Positions 1 to 4,471 of a DNA stretch of 5,433 nucleotides are shown in pieces. A model generated the notes under the pieces. That model did no database searches. It was not told the DNA's origin and saw only the letters and a program-made list of their open reading frames with translations. Positions within the stretch are counted from its first letter, which is position 1; the number at the start of each line of letters is the position of its first letter. Made by a program: the position numbers and the translations under genes. The DNA lies in assembly GCA_016935035.1 (NCBI GenBank), contig JAFGRR010000694.1:1-5433 (forward strand). Reading direction: 5' to 3'. The DNA comes from Phycisphaerae bacterium (GTDB lineage: Bacteria > Planctomycetota > Phycisphaerae > UBA1845 > Fen-1342).

Positions 1-534
1 ACGCTGATGGGTCTGTTGGCGGTGAATGTGTGGTTTGCATCAACCGCCGCCACGCTGTTGGTTATCGCGGTGGCACTATCGTGGCGGTGGCTGGCGGGCG
101 ACGTGCAGTTGGGGCGGGCCATGCTCGACGGGCTGGTCGTGGCCATCGTCATCATCGTTCTTGCGCGGACACTCGCCACACCCGTTGCCCTGGCTCGCGA
201 CATGCCACGGACGTTCAGTTTTGGTGAACCGGACATGTGGTGGCGGCTGCCGCTGGTCGCGGCGGCCACGGCCCTGGTTGGCGTCACACTGGTCGGCGTG
301 TTGCCGCGACGGACCGGCGAGCGCTCACGTGGATTCGCCGGCGTTGCATCGGCCGCCTGCGCGGCCTGCCTATTCCTGAGTATCGCCACCATCACGACCG
401 CGTACCTGGCCGAAAACGCGCGGCAGCGTTGGGACGATGCCACGGCCGTGGCCCTCAAGGATGAAGTCGCCGCGTTCGCCGGTGCAAATGCCGACCGTCT
501 TTTGGATACACTGCGCGCCTGGAACCCGGAGTGA
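1..534 (+). CDS. C-terminal part of a polytopic membrane protein, unknown function
   Basis: I do not recognise this protein. The frame is already open at base 1, and only 6 nt precede the first ATG (base 7), so no ribosome binding site can be seen and the gene probably starts upstream of the window. Counting from that ATG (175 residues), four hydrophobic segments are visible at about residues 5-25, 40-62, 79-99 and 109-133. A loop rich in Asp, Arg and Pro lies between segments 2 and 3, and an Arg-rich loop (RRTGERSRG) lies before segment 4. The last 40 residues are hydrophilic and probably form a helical soluble tail. It is therefore most likely an integral inner-membrane protein. It ends 38 nt before the tryptophanase start on the same strand, so co-transcription is possible. 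It lacks the size and features of an aromatic amino-acid permease, so a transport role is not supported. Confidence 0.6.
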   Translation, partial: TLMGLLAVNVWFASTAATLLVIAVALSWRWLAGDVQLGRAMLDGLVVAIVIIVLARTLATPVALARDMPRTFSFGEPDMWWRLPLVAAATALVGVTLVGVLPRRTGERSRGFAGVASAACAACLFLSIATITTAYLAENARQRWDDATAVALKDEVAAFAGANADRLLDTLRAWNPE

Positions 535-572
535 CTCGTGGCGCGTCTCACTGGTAGAAGGGGTAGAACCGC

Positions 573-1928
573 ATGAAGACCATCATCGAACCGTTCCGCA
601 TCAAAGTCGTCGAGCCCATCCGCATGACCTCGCGCGAGGAGCGCGAGGGCATTCTGCGCGAAGCCAGCTACAACCTCTTCCTCATCAAGGCCGAGGACGT
701 CCTGATCGACCTTTTGACCGACAGCGGCACCGGTGCCATGAGCAGCCAGCAGTGGGCCGGGATCATGCGCGGCGACGAATCGTACGCCGGCGCGCGAAGC
801 TGGTTCGTCCTGAAGGACACCGTCAGTCGCCTGATGGGCTTTGAGCACGTTCTGCCCACGCACCAGGGCCGCGCCAGCGAGCGCATTCTGTTCGAACTCG
901 TCGGTGGTCCGGACAAGGTCGTGCCGAACAACAACCACTTCGACACCACGCGTGCCAACGTCGAGCACTCCGGCGCCAAGGCCGTCGATCTCGTTATCTC
1001 CGAGGGCCGCCAGCCCGCGACCATCCATCCGTTCAAGGGCAACATGGACATTGAGGCCCTCGAAGCGCTGATAAAGGACGTCGGCCGCGAACGCATCCCG
1101 CTGGTCATGGTCACCGTTACGAACAACAGCGGCGGCGGCCAGCCGGTCAGCCTGGCGAACCTGCGGGCGGTGCGCGCCGTCTGCGACAAGCACAAGCTGC
1201 CGTTGTTCCTCGACGCCTGCCGCTTCGCCGAAAACGCCTACTTCATCAAGATGCGCGAGCCCGGCCAGCAGGGACGCGACGTGCGCGATATCGTACGCGA
1301 CATGTTCGACCTGGCCGACGGCGCGACGATCAGCGCCAAGAAGGACGGCATTGTCAACATCGGCGGCCTGCTGCTGCTGCGCGATCCGGAACTGATCCGC
1401 AAAGCCGACGAGCTGCTCATCCTGACCGAAGGCTACCTGACGTACGGCGGAATGGCCGGCCGCGATCTCGAAGCCATGGCCCAAGGGTTCGAGGAGGTCG
1501 TGCACGAGGACTATTTGCAGTATCGGCTGCGCAGCACCGAGTATCTCGGCGACGCGTTGCGGAAGATCGGCATGCAGATCGTCGAGCCGCCCGGCGGACA
1601 CGCCGTCTATGTCGACGCCAAGACCCTCTGCCCGCACATCCCGCAGGCCCAGTTTCCGGGACAGGCGCTCGTCGTCGGGCTCTATCGATTCGCCGGTATT
1701 CGCACGGTCGAGATCGGCAGCGTGATGTTCGGCGGCGGCGGCACTGTGCCGGCGATGGAACTTGTCCGCCTGGCGATCCCACGCCGCGTGTACACGCAGA
1801 GCCACATCGACTACGTGATCGAGGCGGCGGCGGAGCTATACAAAGAGCGAGAGAGCCTGCGCGGGCTGGAGATTGTTGAATCGCCGCCCACGCTGCGCCA
1901 CTTCACCGCGCGTTTCAAAGAGGTCTAG
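573..1928 (+). CDS. tnaA: Tryptophanase (L-tryptophan indole-lyase), PLP-dependent beta-eliminating lyase
   Basis: The expected reaction splits L-tryptophan into indole, pyruvate and ammonia in the cytoplasm. The 451-residue protein aligns by eye along its whole length with tryptophanase and tyrosine phenol-lyase (TPL). Conserved parts are Thr49, the Tyr71 acid/base residue in GDESYAG, the phosphate-binding THQGR at 96-100, Asn185, Asp214 and Arg217 around the cofactor, the PLP lysine Lys257 in SAKKD, and the carboxylate-binding Arg399. The monovalent-cation ligands Glu69 and Asn262 are also kept. Three positions separate the two enzymes and all look tryptophanase-like: Asp124 (Thr in TPL), Ile381 (Arg381 in TPL) and His443 (Phe448 in TPL). 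The family is normally about 455-475 residues; the small shortage lies in the loop at 384-394. An AGAAGGGG ribosome binding site (556-563) ends 9 nt before the ATG and supports this start. Residue roles come from family knowledge recalled without an alignment tool. Confidence 0.93.
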   Translation: MKTIIEPFRIKVVEPIRMTSREEREGILREASYNLFLIKAEDVLIDLLTDSGTGAMSSQQWAGIMRGDESYAGARSWFVLKDTVSRLMGFEHVLPTHQGRASERILFELVGGPDKVVPNNNHFDTTRANVEHSGAKAVDLVISEGRQPATIHPFKGNMDIEALEALIKDVGRERIPLVMVTVTNNSGGGQPVSLANLRAVRAVCDKHKLPLFLDACRFAENAYFIKMREPGQQGRDVRDIVRDMFDLADGATISAKKDGIVNIGGLLLLRDPELIRKADELLILTEGYLTYGGMAGRDLEAMAQGFEEVVHEDYLQYRLRSTEYLGDALRKIGMQIVEPPGGHAVYVDAKTLCPHIPQAQFPGQALVVGLYRFAGIRTVEIGSVMFGGGGTVPAMELVRLAIPRRVYTQSHIDYVIEAAAELYKERESLRGLEIVESPPTLRHFTARFKEV

Positions 1929-1948
1929 CGCGAGTCCGACAAATGCAG

Positions 1949-1970
1949 TGTCAGGGCTCCGTGCCTGACG
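1949..1970 (+). terminator. Hairpin downstream of tnaA, possible terminator
   Basis: GTCAGG (1950-1955) pairs with CCTGAC (1964-1969) across an 8-nt loop, with a closing T-G pair outside. It lies 20 nt after the tnaA stop and is followed by TCTTCC rather than a true T-tract. It may slow or end tnaA transcription, but it is also one arm of a larger inverted repeat, so a repeat-element origin is equally possible. Confidence 0.35.
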
Positions 1971-2088
1971 TCTTCCCCAGCGGCCAAGGCCGTGGCCTGT
2001 AACGGCCAACGCTGCCCCCTGTAGCGGCCGACGTCTCCTCTGCCGTTCTTTGGGTGATCGCGAACGGCCGTCAGGCACGAAGCCCCGA
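1951..2088. repeat. Imperfect 20-nt inverted repeat pair enclosing 98 bp
   Basis: Bases 1951-1970 and 2069-2088 are reverse complements of each other at 18 of 20 positions. The shared core is CGTGCCTGACG on the left, CGTCAGGCACG on the right. The left copy also folds on itself through GTCAGG/CCTGAC, whereas the right copy has largely lost that internal pairing. The enclosed DNA is very GC-rich with repeated GGCC. Two inverted copies of one short intergenic palindromic element would explain this. No transposase gene or target-site duplication is seen. Confidence 0.6.
1996..2033. repeat. Two-copy tandem repeat, 22-bp period
   Basis: CCTGTAACGGCCAACG (1996-2011) recurs as CCTGTAGCGGCCGACG (2018-2033), identical at 14 of 16 positions and offset by 22 bp. 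It lies inside the inverted repeat pair in the gap between tnaA and the tRNA gene. With only two copies and no further units it is not a CRISPR array. Confidence 0.55.
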
Positions 2089-2117
2089 TCCGGCTGCGGG
2101 CGACTCGGCCGCCCTGT

Positions 2118-2152
2118 CCAGGGGCACCGGGCGTCTTGACCGTTGCCCCTGG
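2118..2152. repeat. Perfect 9-bp inverted repeat with 17-nt loop
   Basis: CCAGGGGCA (2118-2126) pairs perfectly with TGCCCCTGG (2144-2152). There is no T-tract on either side, so it is not a convincing intrinsic terminator. It lies about 40 nt upstream of the presumed tRNA promoter and is another part of the palindrome-rich interval that follows tnaA. Confidence 0.45.
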
Positions 2153-2188
2153 TGGCGGCCCCGGCCGATCGCCCCTCAGAAAACGCGC

Positions 2189-2216
2189 TTGCCCTCGGCG
2201 CATTTCGTGCTACATT
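2189..2216 (+). promoter_or_regulatory. Probable sigma-70-type promoter of tRNA-Lys
   Basis: A TTGCCC -35 box (2189-2194) and a TACATT -10 box (2211-2216) are separated by 16 nt. Each matches the consensus at four of six positions. Transcription would begin near 2222-2224, about 30 nt before the mature tRNA 5' end, which is a normal pre-tRNA leader length. The boxes stand out against very GC-rich surroundings. The call rests on position and resemblance only. Confidence 0.45.
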
Positions 2217-2254
2217 GTGGTGTCGCCGGGCGGCTCAGGACCGTCGGCGACAAC

Positions 2255-2327
<73 letters not shown>

Positions 2328-2346
2328 GTAGGTTGAGCAACGATAA

Positions 2347-2380
2347 CGGCGGATGTCGCGAGGTATCGCGGTGTCCGCCG
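2347..2380 (+). terminator. Intrinsic-type terminator hairpin of tRNA-Lys
   Basis: Bases 2347-2360 pair with 2367-2380 in an unbroken 14-bp stem that includes three G-U wobbles, around the 6-nt loop AGGTAT. It starts 20 nt after the tRNA and is followed by CTTTC, a weak T-tract. The position and stem strength suit transcription termination. The poor T-tract is the main weakness. Confidence 0.65.
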
Positions 2381-2385
2381 CTTTC

Positions 2386-2706
2386 GTGGGACTGGGCACG
2401 GTCGACTGCTCTTAGGCCGCAGATCGCATCATCGCGCCGGCAGCAGGGCGGGATCTTGTCTATCGTTTGGAATTCCGGCAAAGGCCCCGCTCTTGCGGGG
2501 CACGGATGCCGCATAAGGAGCAGGGCACGAGCCTCACCGCCTGACCACGGCAATTGCGATGGTCCTTCTATCGCCCATATGGTCGGCCTGGCAGTGACTG
2601 GCACACATAGGCGTGATGTTCTGGAGCCAATCAGGCTGTCATGGCTACCTTCATGCGGCACAGGCTGAGGCGGTGAACTCGGCGTTGTAGATCGTGAACC
2701 GCTTCG
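2386..2706. other. Noncoding interval of about 320 nt with one orphan hairpin
   Basis: I see no convincing gene in this stretch. Open frames crossing it run through the tRNA gene or lack start signals and recognisable protein. One perfect 7-bp hairpin is present, GCCCCGC (2484-2490) with GCGGGGC (2495-2501) around a TCTT tetraloop. Read on the minus strand it is followed by CTTT, like a weak terminator, but no minus-strand gene leads into it. A short dyad, CAGTGACTG (2592-2600), is also visible. Base composition is already lower in GC than in the tnaA region. This could be the eroded edge of an inserted element. Confidence 0.4.
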
Positions 2707-2716
2707 GTGCTAGTAT
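2688..2716 (+). promoter_or_regulatory. Weak candidate promoter for the three-gene cassette
   Basis: TAGTAT (2711-2716) matches the -10 consensus at four of six positions. At 17-nt spacing the -35 position holds TAGATC (2688-2693), a poor match. Transcription would start near 2723, just before the ribosome binding site at 2728-2734. This would favour the ATG at 2746 over the GTG at 2707, which would lie upstream of the transcript. The assignment is tentative. Confidence 0.22.
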
Positions 2717-2727
2717 CGTATGCTGCT

Positions 2728-2734
2728 GAAGGAG
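2728..2734 (+). promoter_or_regulatory. Ribosome binding site fixing the start of the TIGR04255-like gene
   Basis: GAAGGAG is a near-perfect Shine-Dalgarno sequence ending 11 nt before the ATG at 2746. It lies inside the reading frame that would begin at GTG 2707, so it supports the downstream ATG as the true start. Confidence 0.6.
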
Positions 2735-2745
2735 TGTCAGCCAAG

Positions 2746-3534
2746 ATGAACGTGCCACCCATGCTGACTATCGACCCGAGCGAAAAGTTCCCACACCTTG
2801 AGCGGGCGCCGATTGTCGAGGCGGTGATTCACTGGCGAGCGCGAAGCGAGGGAATGCTGGAGCAAGACTCTCTGCTGGCGCAGCTGAAGTCGAGGCTGCC
2901 AGGGTATCCGAATGTGCAGACTCAACGGGAAGTGCAGTGGAAGCTTGAGCTCGGGCCTCCGGGAGCTGCACATACGCAAACGGATCAGTGGCACGGTCTG
3001 CGTTTTGAGTCCATAGATGGACGTAATATCGCTCAGTTCACACGTGACGGTTTTGTCTTCAGCCGGGTTAATCCATACGAGGGCTGGGATCTTTTCGCGG
3101 GGGAGGCTAAGAGTCTTTGGCGAGTGCATTCAGAGTTGACCAAACCAACCGCGATCGAACGTCTGGGGGTGCGGTTCATCAATCGAATCGTTCCGGTCGA
3201 CCTCGGAAAGCTCGATGATGTTCTGAGATTGCCGCCACGGCAACCGCATTCGTTGGAATTCCTTCCGATTGAGGATTTCCTTCACCGGACGAGGTTCTCC
3301 GTGCCGGGCTATCCATACAGCGTCAACGTCATCCAGGTCGCTCAGCCTCCCGTGCCGCCGGAGAACACACCTGGGTTGATCCTGGACATAGATGTGTTCA
3401 CAGTCGGAGTTGTCGAACTAGAAGAGCAAAGCGTAGACGATCATTTGTCGAAGATGCGCTGGCTGAAGAACAAGGCCTTCCACGCCATGCTTACGTCCCG
3501 GATGATCGAGCACTTCAAGGGGCCGCAGGAATGA
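2746..3534 (+). CDS. TIGR04255 family-like protein, first gene of a three-gene cassette
   Basis: The function is unknown. The 262-residue protein resembles the sporadically distributed, uncharacterised TIGR04255 family in length and motif order. The motifs are RAPIVEAVIHW near residues 20-30, a beta-rich GLRFES...RDGFVFSR stretch with NPYEGWD at about 84-115, IERLGVRFINRI at 137-148, LDIDVFT near 213-219, and a C-terminal helical segment with MRWLKNKAF at 237-245 and IEHF at 254-257. There is no signal peptide or membrane segment, so it is probably cytoplasmic. The ATG at 2746 is preferred for its ribosome binding site; an in-frame GTG at 2707 would add 13 residues. The stop codon overlaps the next gene's start as ATGA, which implies translational coupling. 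Codons and base composition are less GC-rich than in tnaA, suggesting transfer. Family assignment is from memory of the motifs and could be confirmed with the TIGR04255 model. Confidence 0.8.
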   Translation: MNVPPMLTIDPSEKFPHLERAPIVEAVIHWRARSEGMLEQDSLLAQLKSRLPGYPNVQTQREVQWKLELGPPGAAHTQTDQWHGLRFESIDGRNIAQFTRDGFVFSRVNPYEGWDLFAGEAKSLWRVHSELTKPTAIERLGVRFINRIVPVDLGKLDDVLRLPPRQPHSLEFLPIEDFLHRTRFSVPGYPYSVNVIQVAQPPVPPENTPGLILDIDVFTVGVVELEEQSVDDHLSKMRWLKNKAFHAMLTSRMIEHFKGPQE

Positions 3535-3995
3535 CTGCTATCGTTGTTGCTCCTTACGGTTTCAGTAAGGAAGCTCAGGATATCGCCGAAGCGACTGCCG
3601 AAGATCGTCGGTTATTGGACAAGTCGTCGGCGGTCGGCTTCGGCAAGCTCCAGTGTGGAGAACTGATGGATGCATGGGTGGAGTGCCGGTTGCCAGGATG
3701 GGACGGATACGATGCTTTGCCCGTGTCGGCACGCGCGTTCATGAACATGCTCAGGTTTCTTGGATCTCTGCCCCTTGGTTTTTGCCATCCGACAATCGGG
3801 GCGGATCCGCATGGCTGGCTGTCTGCTGAATGGTATCGAAAGCCGAGGCGTGTACTGTCCGTGAGCGTGACTGATGACAGCTTGCTGCATTACGCCGCTC
3901 TGTTGGGGACAGCGAAGACCTGCGGTACCGAGGTCTTCTTCGACTCGGAGATTCCCGACAGTATTCTGACCCTAGCGCGCCGGGTATGCTCATGA
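3531..3995 (+). CDS. Small conserved-looking protein with WDGY motif, second gene of the cassette
   Basis: I cannot assign a function. The 154-residue protein has an N-terminal, mostly helical acidic part (about 10-50), then PGWDGYDALPVS at 55-66, a block centred on GADPHGW (90-96) and EWYRKPRRVLSVSV (100-113), and LHYAALLG with GTEVFF at 119-137. The pattern of Trp-Asp-Gly-Tyr, a Glu-Trp-Tyr strand and a following beta-hairpin recalls short hypothetical proteins that I believe recur beside TIGR04255-like genes. That recollection needs a database check. No signal peptide, membrane segment or known catalytic motif is apparent. Its ATG shares four bases (ATGA) with the previous stop, and AAGGGG at 3517-3522 lies 8 nt upstream, inside the previous gene. 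It overlaps the next gene in the same way, so its product is probably made in step with both neighbours. Confidence 0.8.
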   Translation: MTAIVVAPYGFSKEAQDIAEATAEDRRLLDKSSAVGFGKLQCGELMDAWVECRLPGWDGYDALPVSARAFMNMLRFLGSLPLGFCHPTIGADPHGWLSAEWYRKPRRVLSVSVTDDSLLHYAALLGTAKTCGTEVFFDSEIPDSILTLARRVCS

Positions 3996-4417
3996 TCGAT
4001 CCGGGGAATGTACGTGAGGTCGACGCTAACGAACTGCTCGCGAGGTTCATTCTCTTCAGCAAGCACATTCGTGCCAATGATGGCACGATCAAGCCGGATG
4101 CGCTCATCCCTCATCCGCACCGCGAATTATCCGTTACGCGCCACATCGATGCGACGCAGGATGAAATTTGGGAGGCTGGCGCGGCTGTGGCGCGAGCACG
4201 GAGTCGTACCCTCTACGGTCGTGCCGATGTTGCTGCACACGACTTCATGGAGAAACTGCTTGTTGTGAAGCCAGACCCGATACTCGATCATCCGAGCCTG
4301 CCAGACAATCCAAATCACGCGAACGTGTCGGGCTGGCCGGACGATAAGGGCCAGCAGCGGCTCCTTGCCCATGAGATAGCGGCTCGAGCATCGTTGGTTA
4401 GGACGCCCACCGACTGA
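3992..4417 (+). CDS. Small protein with SVTRH and NPNHANV motifs, third gene of the cassette
   Basis: The function is unknown. From the ATG at 3992 the protein has 141 residues. It opens with a helix containing LLARFILFSKHIR (about 15-27), then KPDALIP and ELSVTRH (34-51), a helical segment with IWEAG (59-63), LYGRADV at 74-80, and NPNHANVSGWPDDK at 106-119 followed by a terminal helix with LLAHEIAARA. Several histidines and aspartates sit in motif-like positions, but I cannot identify an active site. Two starts are possible. The ATG at 3992 overlaps the preceding stop as ATGA and has GGGT 6 nt upstream; the ATG at 3986, two codons earlier, has no ribosome binding site. The repeated ATGA arrangement favours 3992. 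No membrane segment or secretion signal is seen. It ends 54 nt from the convergent terminase gene. Confidence 0.78.
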   Translation: MIDPGNVREVDANELLARFILFSKHIRANDGTIKPDALIPHPHRELSVTRHIDATQDEIWEAGAAVARARSRTLYGRADVAAHDFMEKLLVVKPDPILDHPSLPDNPNHANVSGWPDDKGQQRLLAHEIAARASLVRTPTD

Positions 4418-4470
4418 AGCCATGGGAATCGCACCCTTCTAGCACAGACACGGTTGTCGGCCCCTTGGCT
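4418..4470. terminator. Possible bidirectional terminator between convergent genes
   Basis: AGCCATGGG (4418-4426) pairs with CCCTTGGCT (4462-4470) in a 9-position stem with one T-T mismatch. A small GACA/TGTC hairpin (4447-4458) sits in the long loop. It starts immediately after the third cassette gene's stop and ends just before the terminase stop. There is no T-tract in either direction and the loop is long, so this is weak. Confidence 0.25.
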
Positions 4471-4471
4471 C

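Noticed and set aside
668..1195. Long minus-strand open frame inside tnaA
   Set aside because: It is a composition shadow of the GC-rich tnaA reading frame, with Ser/Arg-rich sequence and no start signal.
1417..1782. Minus-strand Arg-rich open frame inside tnaA
   Set aside because: It is an antisense shadow, extremely Arg-rich, opposite a clearly conserved enzyme.
573..1928. Assignment as tyrosine phenol-lyase rather than tryptophanase
   Set aside because: Arg381 and Phe448 of tyrosine phenol-lyase are replaced by Ile381 and His443, and Thr124 by Asp, all tryptophanase-like.
1996..2033. CRISPR-like repeat and spacer arrangement
   Set aside because: There are only two diverged copies with a 6-nt gap, and no cas genes.
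2589..2603. Dyad around CAGTGACTG as an operator for the cassette
   Set aside because: It is a single short dyad more than 100 bp upstream of the gene, with no second copy and no regulator gene nearby.
2576..2605. Minus-strand Cys/His-rich reading (CASHCQADH), like a zinc-binding or HNH fragment
   Set aside because: The frame is interrupted nearby on both sides, and no HNH or zinc-finger consensus spacing is met; too short to support a pseudogene call.
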